This document shows positions 33,514 through 43,748 of a stretch of DNA of 64,000 nucleotides, piece after piece (position 1 is the stretch's first letter; each line of letters opens with the position of its first letter). Below the pieces are notes generated by a model, which did no database searches, had not been told where the DNA came from, and worked only from the letters and a program-made list of their open reading frames with translations. Position numbers and translations under genes: made by a program. The DNA comes from an uncultured Eubacteriales bacterium (GTDB lineage: Bacteria; Bacillota; Clostridia; Lachnospirales; Lachnospiraceae). The stretch lies in contig OMVN01000014.1 in NCBI GenBank assembly GCA_900314525.1, positions 1-64,000 of the forward strand, read 5' to 3'.

Positions 33514-34800
33514 ATGAGTTCACAGGTTGAAAAGCTCGAGAAGAACATGGTAAAATTTACTATTACAGTTGATGCAGAGGAAGTTGAGAAAGCTATAGAG
33601 AGAGCATATCAGAAACAGAAATCTAAAATCAGCATTCCAGGTTTCAGAAAAGGTAAAGTACCTCGTAAATTAATCGAAAAAGAATATGGCAAGGGTGTAT
33701 TTTACGAAGATGCTGCTAATGATATGATCCCTACAGCATACCAGGATGCTATCAAAGAAAGCGACCTTGAAATCGTATCACGTCCTGTTATTGATGTAAC
33801 ACAGTTAGAGTCAGGAAAAGATTTCATCTTTACAGCAGAAGTTGCAGTAAAACCAGAAGTTACTCTTGCAGACTATGTTGGACTTGAAGTTCCTAAGACA
33901 GAGACAGAAGTTACAGATGATGAAGTTAATGCAGAGATAGATAAAGAGAGAGAGCAGAATGCAAGAATCGTATCTGTTGAAGACAGAGCAGTTGAAGACA
34001 AAGATATGGTTACAATCGACTTCGAAGGATTTGTAGACGGAGTTGCATTTGAAGGTGGAAAGGGTACAGATTATCCACTTACAATTGGTTCTCACTCATT
34101 CATCGATACATTTGAAGAACAGCTTATCGGAAAGAACATCGGAGAAGAGACAGATGTTAATGTTAAGTTCCCAGAGGAATATCATGCAGAAGAACTTAAG
34201 GGTAAAGATGCTACATTCAAAGTAACAGTTAAGAAGATTCAGAAGAAAGAATTACCAGAAGTTAACGATGAGTTCGCTAGTGAAGTTTCTGAATTTGAAA
34301 CAGTTGCAGAATACAAAGATGATATCAAGAAGAACTTAGAAGAGAAGAAAGCAAACGAAGCTAAAGCTGCTAAACAGGATGCAGTTATTGATAAGATTAT
34401 CGAAGGTGCACAGATGGAAATCCCTGATGCAATGGTAGACTTCCAGGTAGAGCAGATGGCACAGGACTTCGAGAGAAGACTTACATCTCAGGGACTTAGC
34501 GTAGATCAGTACTTTGCATACACAGGTATGGATGCAAAACAGCTTGAAGAGCAGATGAAACCACAGGCATTAAAGAGAATTCAGACAAGACTTGTTCTTG
34601 AGGCAATCGCTTCAAAAGAAAACATCGAAGTATCAGATGAAGAATTCAATAAAGAAGTAGAAGATATGGCTAAAGCTTATCAGATGGAGAAAGATACATT
34701 AGAAGGACATCTTTCAGATTCAGATAAAGAGAATATCAAGAAAGACATTATGGTAAGAAAAGCTGCTGAATTTGCAGCAGATAATGCTAAAGAAGCATAA
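33514..34800 (+). CDS. tig: trigger factor
   Basis: 428 residues from ATG 33514 with GGAGG upstream; the in-frame ATG 78 bases earlier has no such site. Ribosome-bound chaperone for nascent chains. The N-terminal domain has the ribosome-docking signature in ISIPGFRKGKVPRKLIEK. The FKBP-type prolyl isomerase domain runs ~160-245 (DMVTIDFEGFVDGVAFEGGKG; GSHSFIDTFEEQLIGK), and a helical C-terminal domain follows. Glu-rich with optimal codons. First gene of a tig-clpP-clpX-engB cluster, the order common in Firmicutes. Confidence 0.97.
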   Translation: MSSQVEKLEKNMVKFTITVDAEEVEKAIERAYQKQKSKISIPGFRKGKVPRKLIEKEYGKGVFYEDAANDMIPTAYQDAIKESDLEIVSRPVIDVTQLESGKDFIFTAEVAVKPEVTLADYVGLEVPKTETEVTDDEVNAEIDKEREQNARIVSVEDRAVEDKDMVTIDFEGFVDGVAFEGGKGTDYPLTIGSHSFIDTFEEQLIGKNIGEETDVNVKFPEEYHAEELKGKDATFKVTVKKIQKKELPEVNDEFASEVSEFETVAEYKDDIKKNLEEKKANEAKAAKQDAVIDKIIEGAQMEIPDAMVDFQVEQMAQDFERRLTSQGLSVDQYFAYTGMDAKQLEEQMKPQALKRIQTRLVLEAIASKENIEVSDEEFNKEVEDMAKAYQMEKDTLEGHLSDSDKENIKKDIMVRKAAEFAADNAKEA

Positions 34801-34922
34801 TAATCGCTAAAATTCGGAATCTGCATCGCAGGTTTCTCATAGCTATGATTGTGTAATTAGGGTTCGTCATAAGGCGGGCCCTAAAAGTGAATATAAAAGA
34901 CAGTTTAAAGGAGGACTAAAGT

Positions 34923-35504
34923 ATGAGTTTTATGCCTTATGTAGTAGAGCAGACAGGTAAGGGTGAAAGATCTTATGATATATATTCAAGACTTTTAAAA
35001 GAAAGAATCATTTTTCTTGGGGAAGAAGTAAATGAAACTACTGCAAGTCTTGTAGTTGCACAGTTATTATTCCTTGAGTCAGAGGATCCAACTAAAGATA
35101 TTCATTTATATATTAACAGCCCAGGAGGTTCGGTTACAGCTGGATTTGCGATTTATGATACAATGAACTATATCAAATGTGATGTATCTACAATTTGTAT
35201 TGGTATGGCTGCCAGTATGGGAGCATTTTTATTATCAGGTGGTGCAAAAGGAAAGAGATTTGCACTTCCAAATTCTGAGATCATGATTCACCAGCCACTT
35301 GGCGGAGCACAGGGTCAGGCAACAGAGATTCAGATAGTTGCAGAACAGATTCTTAAAATCAAAAAGAAAATCAATAAAATCCTTGCAGAAAATACAGGCA
35401 AAGCACTTGAAGTTGTCGAAGCAGATACTGAGAGAGATAACTATATGGATGCTTATGAAGCAAAAGAATATGGCTTGATTGACGAAGTCGTTGAAAGCAG
35501 ATAG
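34923..35504 (+). CDS. clpP: ATP-dependent Clp protease proteolytic subunit
   Basis: 193 residues, ATG with AAAGGAGG upstream. Catalytic triad in usual settings: Ser in [11 protein letters not shown], His in [11 protein letters not shown], and Asp near the C-terminus. [18 protein letters not shown] lines the active site. Forms the tetradecameric barrel capped by ClpX. Directly upstream of clpX with a 20-bp gap, so the two are translated from one message. Confidence 0.97.
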   Translation: MSFMPYVVEQTGKGERSYDIYSRLLKERIIFLGEEVNETTASLVVAQLLFLESEDPTKDIHLYINSPGGSVTAGFAIYDTMNYIKCDVSTICIGMAASMGAFLLSGGAKGKRFALPNSEIMIHQPLGGAQGQATEIQIVAEQILKIKKKINKILAENTGKALEVVEADTERDNYMDAYEAKEYGLIDEVVESR

Positions 35505-35524
35505 TATTCAGATAGGAGATTGTA

Positions 35525-36796
35525 ATGGCAAAAAATGAAGAATGCAGATGTTCTTTCTGCGGCAAACCAGAATCAAAAGTTAGAAAACTTTTGGCTGGAC
35601 CTTCAGGAGTATTTATCTGTGATGAATGTGTAGAGATATGCAGTGATATCATGGATGAAGAACTTGAATATGAGGCAGAGGGAAAATCTGATTTTGAAAT
35701 AAATCTTTATAAACCTAAAGAAATCAAAGAATTTCTTGATGAGTATGTAATTGGACAGGAAGAAGCTAAAAAGGTTCTCTCTGTTGCAGTTTATAATCAT
35801 TACAAGAGAGTTCTTGGAAAGAATGATTTAGGTGTAGAGATTCAGAAGAGTAATATTCTCTTACTTGGACCAACTGGTTCTGGTAAAACATATCTTGCCC
35901 AGACACTGGCTAAAATCTTAAATGTTCCATTTGCAATAGCAGATGCTACAACACTTACAGAAGCTGGTTATGTTGGTGAGGATGTGGAGAACATACTCTT
36001 AAAGATTATTCAGGCGGCAGATTATGACGTTGAGAAGGCACAGTATGGTATAATATATATCGATGAAATAGATAAGATTACTAAAAAATCTGAGAATGTT
36101 TCTATTACAAGAGATGTATCAGGTGAAGGTGTTCAGCAAGCTCTCCTTAAGATTTTAGAGGGAACAATGGCTTCAGTTCCACCTCAGGGTGGAAGAAAAC
36201 ATCCTAGTCAGGAAATGATTCCTATTGATACAACGAATATTCTATTTATCTGTGGTGGAGCATTTGACGGACTCGAGAAAATTATAGAGACAAGAATGGA
36301 TAAGAAGTCTATTGGTTTCAATGCAGAAATTAGTGAGAAGAAAGAAGAAGGAATCGATGAGTTATTCCCTAAGGTAATGCCTCAGGATCTTGTGAGATTT
36401 GGTCTTATACCTGAGTTTATAGGACGTGTTCCTATAAATGTTGCACTTAAGTCATTGGACAAAGATGCTCTTGTTAAGATATTGAAAGAGCCAAAGAATG
36501 CACTTATCAAACAGTATCAGAAATTATTTGAACTTGATAGCGTTAATCTTGAATTTACAGATGAAGCTGTTGAGACAATTGCAGATAAGGCAATTAAGAG
36601 AAACACAGGAGCTAGAGGACTTCGTTCAATAATGGAAGATGCCTTAATGGACATTATGTTCAAGATACCATCAGATGAGACGATTGAAAAATGTACAATT
36701 ACAAAGGATGTAATTGAAAATCACGATGAACCTGATGTTGAACGTGTTGATGAGAAAGAATTAAAAAAATCAGGAGCGAAAAAGAGATTCGTATGA
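35525..36796 (+). CDS. clpX: ATP-dependent Clp protease ATP-binding subunit
   Basis: 423 residues, ATG with AGGAG upstream. N-terminal zinc-binding domain: CSFCGKP and [11 protein letters not shown]+ core: Walker [11 protein letters not shown], Walker [11 protein letters not shown], sensor region near EFIGRVPI (the RKH-like loop and IGF loop for ClpP docking are expected in this stretch), and a C-terminal small domain with [11 protein letters not shown]. Unfolds substrates for ClpP. Its TGA overlaps the ATG of engB by four bases (ATGA). Confidence 0.97.
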   Translation: MAKNEECRCSFCGKPESKVRKLLAGPSGVFICDECVEICSDIMDEELEYEAEGKSDFEINLYKPKEIKEFLDEYVIGQEEAKKVLSVAVYNHYKRVLGKNDLGVEIQKSNILLLGPTGSGKTYLAQTLAKILNVPFAIADATTLTEAGYVGEDVENILLKIIQAADYDVEKAQYGIIYIDEIDKITKKSENVSITRDVSGEGVQQALLKILEGTMASVPPQGGRKHPSQEMIPIDTTNILFICGGAFDGLEKIIETRMDKKSIGFNAEISEKKEEGIDELFPKVMPQDLVRFGLIPEFIGRVPINVALKSLDKDALVKILKEPKNALIKQYQKLFELDSVNLEFTDEAVETIADKAIKRNTGARGLRSIMEDALMDIMFKIPSDETIEKCTITKDVIENHDEPDVERVDEKELKKSGAKKRFV

Positions 36797-37377
36797 TAAT
36801 AAAGAATGCAGAACTTGAAACAGTTTGTGGCATTACAAGTATACTTCCGGTAAATGATTTACCGGAAGTTGCTTTTGCCGGTAAATCAAATGTTGGAAAA
36901 TCATCATTAATAAATGGTCTTCTTAACAGAAAATCACTTGCCAGAACGTCATCACAGCCAGGGAAAACACAGACTATAAACTTCTATAATGTGAATAAAG
37001 AGCTGTATTTTGTTGACCTTCCAGGATATGGATTTGCCAAGGTTTCAAAAGAAGAACAGAGAAAATGGGGCGTTATGATAGAGAACTATTTAAATAGTTC
37101 AAAGCAGTTAAAAGCAGTGATGCTATTAATTGATATCAGACATGAGCCATCTAAAAATGACGTTGAAATGTATAAATGGATAATGCATAACGGATTTAAT
37201 CCCATAATAATAGCCACTAAACTGGATAAGATAAAACGCAGTCAAGTGGCCAAAAATATCAAGATTATTAAACAGACCCTCTCAGTAGAGCCAGGAACAA
37301 TAGTTATTCCTTTTTCGGCAACTACTAAACAGGGAAGAGATGAAATATTTGAAGTTATTTCATCAGTGATTTCATAA
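36793..37377 (+). CDS. engB: ribosome biogenesis GTPase EngB/YsxC
   Basis: 194 residues; ATG overlaps the clpX stop. G1 motif [15 protein letters not shown]2 in the [10 protein letters not shown] stretch, G3 DLPGYGFAK and G4 ATKLDKI are present. The GTPase is needed for large-subunit assembly. The clpX-engB coupling suggests shared expression. Its last 23 bases overlap the end of the convergent DUF4364 gene at 37355. Confidence 0.95.
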   Translation: MIIKNAELETVCGITSILPVNDLPEVAFAGKSNVGKSSLINGLLNRKSLARTSSQPGKTQTINFYNVNKELYFVDLPGYGFAKVSKEEQRKWGVMIENYLNSSKQLKAVMLLIDIRHEPSKNDVEMYKWIMHNGFNPIIIATKLDKIKRSQVAKNIKIIKQTLSVEPGTIVIPFSATTKQGRDEIFEVISSVIS

Positions 37378-37876
37378 TGAATTTATAAATATCTGAGGAA
37401 GCTTCTTTCCAGTGTGAACACATGGAAGAGGCTTCTTCTTTAGTTGGAACTGAAAGATTTATCTCAATCAGAGTTCCTTTTCCTTCTTTTACCTGACAGT
37501 GAACTATGTAGTCGTTAGATGTGGATGAAGAGTAGTAGTCTGCAATAGTTCCTACCTCGTTTCTGAGCTCGTATTTGTTTTCCATAAGATAAATATCCAT
37601 GTCATCTACAATTGCACCTGGAATTTTATTTACAAAGAAACCAAGTGTCTCACCACCTTCCGATGTTATATGGTAGTAGGAGGTGTTTCTTACAATTTCA
37701 TGGCTGATTAAATGAGAATCAATGAGCTCGTTTATCACCTGCTGAAGGGTGAAATAACTGGTGTAATTCTTTTCTGAGAAAAATTCAGTGAGTTGTGAAT
37801 TAGTCAGCGGGAAATTAACTTTATTTAACATATATAAAATTATCAATTTGTATAATGTTGAAGATTCAAGAACCAT
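37355..37876 (-). CDS. DUF4364 family, winged-helix-like protein
   Basis: 173 residues, ATG with GGAAGGA upstream, inside the end of the radical SAM gene. The N-terminal half reads as a winged helix: LYKLIILYMLNKVNFPLTNSQLTEFF, then TLQQVINELIDSHLIS with YYHITSEGGETL as the wing. The second half is a beta domain. The family is widespread in Clostridia; a DNA-binding regulator role is likely but unproven. The 3' end overlaps engB by 23 bp. Confidence 0.8.
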   Translation of the reverse strand: MVLESSTLYKLIILYMLNKVNFPLTNSQLTEFFSEKNYTSYFTLQQVINELIDSHLISHEIVRNTSYYHITSEGGETLGFFVNKIPGAIVDDMDIYLMENKYELRNEVGTIADYYSSSTSNDYIVHCQVKEGKGTLIEINLSVPTKEEASSMCSHWKEASSDIYKFIMKSLMK

Positions 37877-38789
37877 TGCTGTACTTCCTTCCTTGAACTA
37901 TATTGTTATCTTTGAAATATTTGTTGATGTAATTTAATACTCTTTTTTTGTCTGCACTCCATAGAGGGGCAATCAGATCTTTTTTTGGACCATCGCCAGT
38001 AAGTCTGTGAACAACTATATCAGGTCTTAGATGATTAACACATTCACCCAGAATATATGCATATTCTTCTAATGAAAGTAAATGAAAATTATTTGATTTA
38101 TCAAGATAGTATTCGGCCAAATCCGTGTCGCGAAGAATGTGTAAAAGCTGTAACTTTATTCCGTTAACAGGCAGGGAATTAATATAATTTATGGTTTCTA
38201 GGATTTCCTTTAGCCCTTCATCTGGAAGACCAATAATGACATGTACAACAATATTTACGTTTATAGCTAAAAGTGAGGCGACGGCCTTTTCAAATACTGA
38301 AAGGTCGTAGCCTCTTCTTATAAAATCTGCTGTTTTCTGGTGAATGGTCTGGAGACCGAGTTCAACATAAACTGGTTTGATTTTATTGATTTCACTTAAT
38401 AAGCTATATTTTTCATCGTTAAAGCAGTCAGGCCTTGTTCCGATTGAAAGTCCAACGATGTCTTCGGGGGCAATCGCCTCGAAATAAATCCTTCGTAGAT
38501 AATCTGGACTTGCATAAGTATTAGTAAAGGCCTGGAAGTAGGAGATGTATTTGCCATATTTAATCTTTCTACTGACTTTTTCTCTTGCTTTATCAATCTG
38601 AGCAGTGATACTAAGAGAGGGGTCTGTGGCGAAATCTCCAGAACCACCTCGGCTGCAGAATAGACATCCTCTGTTATCAATTGTTCCATCTCTGTTTGGA
38701 CAGGTCATCCCGCCGTTAAGGGATAATTTGTAAACTTTTGAACCGAATGTTCTCTTGTAATAATCGTTTAATCTATTTATTTGTTCCAT
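37866..38789 (-). CDS. TIGR01212-type radical SAM protein (YtqA-like)
   Basis: 307 residues, ATG. The cluster-binding cysteines are in MTCPNRDGTIDNRGCLFC, where the spacing (C-x14-C-x2-C) is that of the YtqA-like family and differs from the usual CxxxCxxC. Barrel motifs follow: GLSIGTRPDCF, YVELGLQTI and HVIIGLPDEG. No methyltransferase or TRAM domain is attached. The family has been linked to tRNA or RNA modification, but the substrate is not established. It overlaps the malic enzyme gene by 17 bp and the DUF4364 gene by 11 bp. Confidence 0.88.
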   Translation of the reverse strand: MEQINRLNDYYKRTFGSKVYKLSLNGGMTCPNRDGTIDNRGCLFCSRGGSGDFATDPSLSITAQIDKAREKVSRKIKYGKYISYFQAFTNTYASPDYLRRIYFEAIAPEDIVGLSIGTRPDCFNDEKYSLLSEINKIKPVYVELGLQTIHQKTADFIRRGYDLSVFEKAVASLLAINVNIVVHVIIGLPDEGLKEILETINYINSLPVNGIKLQLLHILRDTDLAEYYLDKSNNFHLLSLEEYAYILGECVNHLRPDIVVHRLTGDGPKKDLIAPLWSADKKRVLNYINKYFKDNNIVQGRKYSNGS

Positions 38790-39942
38790 CTGGCTCGATA
38801 TTGTCCATTACGGCTTTACATACAACGTCTCTGACGTTAGGATCAAATGCTTCTGGTAGAATAAATTCATCATTTAATTTGTCGTCTGGTACAAGATATG
38901 CGATTGCATTAGCAGCAGCAAGCTTCATCTTTTCTGTAATCTGGCTTGCACGTCCCATTAATGCCCCTCTGAAAATTCCAGGGAAAGCAATAACGTTATT
39001 AACCTGGTTAGGGAAATCTGAACGTCCAGTACCAACGATTCTGGCACCTGCAGCTTTAGCTACATCAGGCATGATTTCTGGAACAGGATTTGCCATTGCA
39101 AACATGATTGCGTCCTTGTTCATTGTCTTAACCATATCTGCAGTAACAATATTAGGAGCAGAAACACCTACAAATATATCAGCGCCTACAAGGGCGTCGG
39201 CTAATGTGCCAGTTTTCTTTTCAGGGTTTGTAACTTCTACCATGGATTTCTGCATCCAGTTAAGGTCTTTTGAATTTTCACCGATGATACCGTTGATATC
39301 ACACATAGTAACATTAGTAAAACCATATGTGAGAAGCAATTTAGTGATGGCAACTCCGGCACTTCCTGCACCGTTAATTACGACACGACATTCTTCTTTT
39401 TTCTTGCCTGTAATTCTGAGACCATTGATAATACCTGCTAATACTACGATGGCAGTTCCATGCTGGTCATCATGGAATACAGGGATATCTAATAATTCCT
39501 TAAGTCTTGATTCGATTTCGAAACATCTTGGTGCAGAGATATCTTCAAGGTTAATACCGCCAAATGCTGGAGCGATATTAACAACAGTCTTAATGATTTC
39601 TTCTGTGTCCTGAGTGTCAAGACAAATTGGAAATGCATTTACATCACCAAAAGATTTGAATAAAACTGATTTACCTTCCATAACAGGCATAGCAGCGTAT
39701 GGTCCGATATTTCCAAGACCAAGTACGGCACTTCCGTCAGAAACAACTGCAACAGTATTTGATTTGATTGTATATTTATAAGCAGCTTCTTTATCCTGTG
39801 CAATTACCTTGCAAGGCTCAGCAACACCAGGAGTATATGCAAGAGCTAAGTCTTCTCTAGAGTTAATAGTACATTTTGGCTCGGTAGTTAATTTTCCGTT
39901 CCATTCTTCATGAAGCTTTAAAGCTTTTTCACCATTTGTCAT
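38773..39942 (-). CDS. NAD(P)-dependent malic enzyme
   Basis: 389 residues from ATG 39940-39942 with AAAGGACA upstream; the in-frame ATG six codons earlier overlaps this site. Decarboxylates malate to pyruvate. Motifs: the substrate region [50 protein letters not shown] with the metal Asp residues, and a Rossmann [14 protein letters not shown]. It has the short bacterial form without a phosphotransacetylase domain. First gene of a three-gene overlapping minus-strand operon. Confidence 0.93.
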   Translation of the reverse strand: MTNGEKALKLHEEWNGKLTTEPKCTINSREDLALAYTPGVAEPCKVIAQDKEAAYKYTIKSNTVAVVSDGSAVLGLGNIGPYAAMPVMEGKSVLFKSFGDVNAFPICLDTQDTEEIIKTVVNIAPAFGGINLEDISAPRCFEIESRLKELLDIPVFHDDQHGTAIVVLAGIINGLRITGKKKEECRVVINGAGSAGVAITKLLLTYGFTNVTMCDINGIIGENSKDLNWMQKSMVEVTNPEKKTGTLADALVGADIFVGVSAPNIVTADMVKTMNKDAIMFAMANPVPEIMPDVAKAAGARIVGTGRSDFPNQVNNVIAFPGIFRGALMGRASQITEKMKLAAANAIAYLVPDDKLNDEFILPEAFDPNVRDVVCKAVMDNIEPDGTNK

Positions 39943-40032
39943 AATAAAATGTCCTTTCATAAAAAAAATATCTATTCCTAATCATATCATAATATTTTTA
40001 ATTTTACACTACCATTTTAAAAATTGTTGCGG

Positions 40033-40081
40033 TATAATGGTCTTGACATTCTTAAGTATCTGCAATCCTGCAGATATTTTT
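40033..40081 (+). promoter_or_regulatory. rho leader: -10 box followed by terminator-like hairpin
   Basis: TATAAT at 40033-40038 has only a weak -35 (TACCAT, 17 bp upstream). Then TATCTGCA (40057-40064) pairs with TGCAGATA (40069-40076), loop ATCC, followed by T5. About 50 nt separate it from the rho start, so transcription may be attenuated. Confidence 0.6.
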
Positions 40082-40134
40082 CCCAGACTTAAATTTTAAT
40101 ATTAAAAGGAGCAGCTTTAAAGCTGATAGTTTAT

Positions 40135-41472
40135 ATGAGAGAAAAATTAGAATCACTCCCTCTTGCTGAAATTAAGGAAATAGCAAAACAGCAGGGAATA
40201 AAAGGAATAACAAAGTTAAAAAAGAATGAGATTATAGATAAAATACTAGAAGCTGCAGATAATGATAACGGTGAAAATATTAAAAACCAGGAAAAACAAG
40301 AAACCAAAAGTCAGTCTGCAAATGAAAATGAGCAGGAAACAGATAACGAAAACAGACAGAAAGCCAATGGAATATTAGAGGTTATGCCTGATGGATATGG
40401 ATTTATAAGATGTGAGAATTTTCTTCCTGGAGAAAATGATGTCTATGTATCACCATCACAGATAAGGAGATTTAGATTAAAAACAGGAGATGTTCTAAAA
40501 GGTGATATGAGACCAAAGTCAAATAACGAGAAATTTGGAGCCCTTCTTCATCTCGATACAATCAATGAAATGTCTCTCGATAAGGCTATGAGAAGACCGA
40601 ATTTTGAGGATCTAACACCAATTTTTCCTAATGAGAGACTCAGAATGGAGACTGCAAGAGAAAATGTTGCCACAAGAATTGTGGATTTGATATCTCCAAT
40701 TGGAAAGGGTCAGCGTGGAATGATAGTATCTCCACCTAAAGCAGGAAAGACTACTTTGTTAAAGCAGATTGCAAAATCTGTTCTTGAAAACAACAGCAAT
40801 ATGCATATGATTATTCTGCTTATTGACGAGAGACCTGAGGAAGTTACTGATATTAAGGAAGCAATAAAAGGAGAAAATGTAGAGGTCATCTATTCTACAT
40901 TTGATGAACTTCCAGAACATCACAAGAGAGTATCTGAGATGGTAATAGAGAGAGCAAAGAGACTTGTTGAAATGAAGAAAGAGGTAATCATACTTCTAGA
41001 CAGTATTACCAGACTTGCCAGAGCATACAATATGACGATTCCACCATCAGGAAGAACTTTATCAGGTGGACTTGATCCAGCGGCTCTCCATATGCCTAAG
41101 AGATTTTTTGGAGCAGCAAGAAATATGAGAGAGGGCGGAAGTCTTACAATTCTTGCAACAGCACTTGTGGATACTGGAAGTAAAATGGATGATGTTGTTT
41201 TTGAAGAGTTTAAGGGTACAGGTAACATGGAACTTGTTCTTGACAGAAAACTTCAGGAGAGAAGAGTATTTCCGGCAATCGATATAGTAAAGTCGGGAAC
41301 TAGACGTGAGGATCTTCTTCTTGATAAAGAAGAGGCAGAGGCAATGTACCTGGTCAGAAAATCTTTGAACGGTCCAAGACAGGATGATAATGTGGAAAAA
41401 ATAATTGATTTATTCTCAAAAACAAAGAATAATAGGGAATTTATACAGGTCATAAAAAAAAGCTTGCAATAA
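40135..41472 (+). CDS. rho: transcription termination factor Rho
   Basis: 445 residues, ATG. An N-terminal Rho_N domain ([17 protein letters not shown]) is followed by an Asn/Glu/Lys-rich linker (~45-80), the cold-shock RNA-binding domain ([28 protein letters not shown]) and the ATPase: Walker [13 protein letters not shown], Walker [15 protein letters not shown], and the Q-loop/R-loop stretch [13 protein letters not shown]. Many Firmicute Rho proteins carry such a charged insert. Its leader contains a terminator-like hairpin. Confidence 0.96.
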   Translation: MREKLESLPLAEIKEIAKQQGIKGITKLKKNEIIDKILEAADNDNGENIKNQEKQETKSQSANENEQETDNENRQKANGILEVMPDGYGFIRCENFLPGENDVYVSPSQIRRFRLKTGDVLKGDMRPKSNNEKFGALLHLDTINEMSLDKAMRRPNFEDLTPIFPNERLRMETARENVATRIVDLISPIGKGQRGMIVSPPKAGKTTLLKQIAKSVLENNSNMHMIILLIDERPEEVTDIKEAIKGENVEVIYSTFDELPEHHKRVSEMVIERAKRLVEMKKEVIILLDSITRLARAYNMTIPPSGRTLSGGLDPAALHMPKRFFGAARNMREGGSLTILATALVDTGSKMDDVVFEEFKGTGNMELVLDRKLQERRVFPAIDIVKSGTRREDLLLDKEEAEAMYLVRKSLNGPRQDDNVEKIIDLFSKTKNNREFIQVIKKSLQ

Positions 41473-41563
41473 TAAAATTTATATGATAAACTCTAAGAGT
41501 TGTTTTTAGGATATGATTGGCTTATGCCATTAGCATATGATTATATTTAGAGAGGTGAATAAG

Positions 41564-41773
41564 ATGAAAGAAGGAATACATCCAGCATATTACCAGGCAA
41601 AGGTTGTTTGTAACTGTGGAAACGAATTTGTAACAGGTTCAACAAAACAGGAAATCCACGTTGAAATTTGTTCAAAATGTCACCCATTCTACACAGGTCA
41701 GCAGAAAGCTACAAGTACTCGTGGTAGAATTGATATGTTCAATCGTAAGTATGGTATGACAGATAATAAATAG
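41564..41773 (+). CDS. rpmE: 50S ribosomal protein L31, zinc-binding type
   Basis: 69 residues from ATG 41564 (AGAGGTG upstream). The sequence MKEGIHPAY ... VVCNCGNEF ... [11 protein letters not shown] shows the four-Cys (C+) form that holds zinc, and ends [12 protein letters not shown]. Rho-rpmE adjacency is common in bacteria. Read from the rho side or from its own start in the 90-bp gap. A terminator follows. Confidence 0.96.
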   Translation: MKEGIHPAYYQAKVVCNCGNEFVTGSTKQEIHVEICSKCHPFYTGQQKATSTRGRIDMFNRKYGMTDNK

Positions 41774-41784
41774 GTCTGTAATTG

Positions 41785-41846
41785 AGAGGCTGTCACTTCA
41801 GGTTCTTCCTTTTTGATGGAATAACCATAGTGATGGCCTCTATTTT
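41785..41846 (+). terminator. rpmE terminator
   Basis: AGAGGCTGTCACT pairs with AGTGATGGCCTCT (41829-41841; two wobbles) across a 31-nt loop, then ATTTTTAT. Confidence 0.6.
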
Positions 41847-41873
41847 TATCATGGTTTACCAAAGGAGATGTCT

Positions 41874-42815
41874 ATGAGAAATTCAGGAATAGGTGGTCAG
41901 GCAGTTCTAGAGGGTATAATGATGAAAAACAGGGATAAATACGCTGTTGCAGTCAGAAAACCGGATAAGGACATAGAGGTATGTGTTAAAGAATACAAAT
42001 CTCTAGCAAGCAGACACAAAATTTTTGGACTGCCTTTTGTCAGAGGGATTTTCAGTTTCGCAGATTCTCTGATACTTGGCATTTCAACATTAATGTTTTC
42101 AGCGTCATTTTATGATGATGAAGAACAAGATGAAAACGATCAGAAAAAAACTGACAAAAAATCAGATAATGCATTTAAAGAAAAAGAAGAAAGTGCTATA
42201 ATGACATTAACAGTAATCGTGTCAGTGATAATTTCGTTGGCTTTATTCATTGCAGCACCAAGTCTAATATCAGATTTGCTTAAAAAACAGTTTGACATTA
42301 AGTCCCATGCAATAAATTCTATTGTTGAAAGTGGATTGAGACTTGCTATATTTCTTGCGTATATCATTATTATATCTAGAATGAAAGATATACAGAGAAC
42401 ATTTATGTACCATGGTGCTGAACATAAGTGTATTAATTGTGTTGAACATGGATATGAGCTTAATGTTGAAAATGTACTTAAGAGTTCCAGACTTCACAGA
42501 AGATGTGGAACCAGCTTTTTATTTCTTGTAATGATAATAAGTATCTTATTTTTTATCATGATACCTGTTGAGCAGCCATTATTAAAAATTGTGGTGAGAC
42601 TTTTACTGATACCTGTCATTGCAGGTGTGTCATATGAGGTGCTCAGATATGCAGGAAGTCATGATGGGATAGTTGTGAGAATTGTTAGTGCACCAGGACT
42701 TGCACTCCAGAAACTAACAACCAGTGAGCCAGATGCTGACATGGCTGAAGTAGCCATTAAAGCAGTTGAGGCAGTATTTGACTGGAAAGAATATTTAAGG
42801 AATTTAAAAGATTAG
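41874..42815 (+). CDS. DUF1385 (YqhQ-like) membrane protein
   Basis: 313 residues from ATG 41874 with AAAGGAG upstream; an ATG six bases earlier is too close to that site. The family start GIGGQAVLEGIMMKN is diagnostic. About five helices follow (TLTVIVSVIISLALFIAAPSL, LRLAIFLAYIIIISRM, and later ones), with the conserved YHGAEHKCINCVEHG and LHRRCGTSFLFLV. Metal-like His/Cys motifs suggest an enzyme, but the function is unknown. It sits upstream of prmC-prfA, an arrangement seen in other Clostridia. Confidence 0.92.
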   Translation: MRNSGIGGQAVLEGIMMKNRDKYAVAVRKPDKDIEVCVKEYKSLASRHKIFGLPFVRGIFSFADSLILGISTLMFSASFYDDEEQDENDQKKTDKKSDNAFKEKEESAIMTLTVIVSVIISLALFIAAPSLISDLLKKQFDIKSHAINSIVESGLRLAIFLAYIIIISRMKDIQRTFMYHGAEHKCINCVEHGYELNVENVLKSSRLHRRCGTSFLFLVMIISILFFIMIPVEQPLLKIVVRLLLIPVIAGVSYEVLRYAGSHDGIVVRIVSAPGLALQKLTTSEPDADMAEVAIKAVEAVFDWKEYLRNLKD

Positions 42816-42860
42816 TGTACAAAATAATTTATTTTTGAAGAAAAGGAGAGTGATAGAAAA

Positions 42861-43736
42861 ATGAAGTTCACTGAGCTAGTCAGACAGGGACAGATTAACT
42901 TAGTAAAGGCAGGAATTCAGGATGCTGATAATGATGCCTGGATATTAATGGAAACAATCTGTCATGTTTCAAAAGTAGATTATTTTACAAAAATGAGAGA
43001 AGAAGTTCCTAAAGAATATGAGGAAGAGTACTTTAAAGCTATAGCGAAACGTACTACAAGATATCCTCTTCAATATATAATTGGTGAATGGGAATTTATG
43101 GGCTTAAGATTTAAGGTCAATGAAAACGTTTTGATACCAAGACAGGATACAGAAGTATTAGTTGAGTATGCAATCAGAAATATTGTTGAGGAATCAGCAA
43201 AAAAAGGTGTAAAGCTTGATGTTCTTGATATGTGTACTGGTACAGGATGCATTGGTATAACTATTGCTAAGAACTGTCCTGATGTTTTTGTTACAGGCGT
43301 GGATATTTCGGAAGAGGCAGTTGATATTGCCAGAGAGAATGCTGTGATTAATAATGTAAGTAATATAAAATTCATCAGAAGCAATCTTTTCCAGAAACTT
43401 GGAGATGATATTAATAGGGTATACAGACAGTATGATATTATCGTTTCCAACCCACCATATATAAAGAGTTCAGAAATAGATAAGCTTATGCCAGAGGTGA
43501 AGAATCATGAACCAAGACTGGCACTTGACGGATCGGAAGACGGACTAGAATTTTATAGAAGAATAAGTATACAGAGTTTGCACCATCTGAAGCCAGATGG
43601 ATGTATACTCTTTGAAATTGGATATGATCAGGCAAAACCTGTATTGGAACTGATGGTTAGAGACGGATACAGAGATTTGAAGACTATTAAGGATTTGACA
43701 GGTAAGGACAGAGTGATCGTAGCCCATAAATGGTAA
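42861..43736 (+). CDS. prmC: release factor glutamine methyltransferase
   Basis: 291 residues, ATG with AAAGGAG upstream. Methylates the Gln of the GGQ motif in peptide release factors. An N-terminal helical domain is followed by the SAM-binding fold: IPRQDTEVLVE, LDMCTGTGCIGI (SAM loop) and the catalytic NPPYI in IIVSNPPYIKSSEID. Length and motifs are standard. It directly precedes prfA (12-bp gap), its substrate. Confidence 0.96.
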   Translation: MKFTELVRQGQINLVKAGIQDADNDAWILMETICHVSKVDYFTKMREEVPKEYEEEYFKAIAKRTTRYPLQYIIGEWEFMGLRFKVNENVLIPRQDTEVLVEYAIRNIVEESAKKGVKLDVLDMCTGTGCIGITIAKNCPDVFVTGVDISEEAVDIARENAVINNVSNIKFIRSNLFQKLGDDINRVYRQYDIIVSNPPYIKSSEIDKLMPEVKNHEPRLALDGSEDGLEFYRRISIQSLHHLKPDGCILFEIGYDQAKPVLELMVRDGYRDLKTIKDLTGKDRVIVAHKW

Positions 43737-43748
43737 TGGAGGAATACA

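Noticed and set aside
34845-34890. Terminator between tig and clpP
   Set aside because: TTAGGG/CCCTAA is a 6-bp stem without a T-run; it is not convincing.
38738-39613. Long plus-strand frame (291 codons) opposite the malic enzyme gene
   Set aside because: Antisense shadow of a clear enzyme gene; its sequence matches no family and shows the composition of a reversed reading frame.
41487-41513. Terminator after rho (AACTCTAAGAGTT)
   Set aside because: The palindrome leaves a loop of one base and only a short stem, so it is too weak to call.
42816-42860. Terminator between DUF1385 gene and prmC
   Set aside because: No stable hairpin is present, and the genes look co-transcribed.
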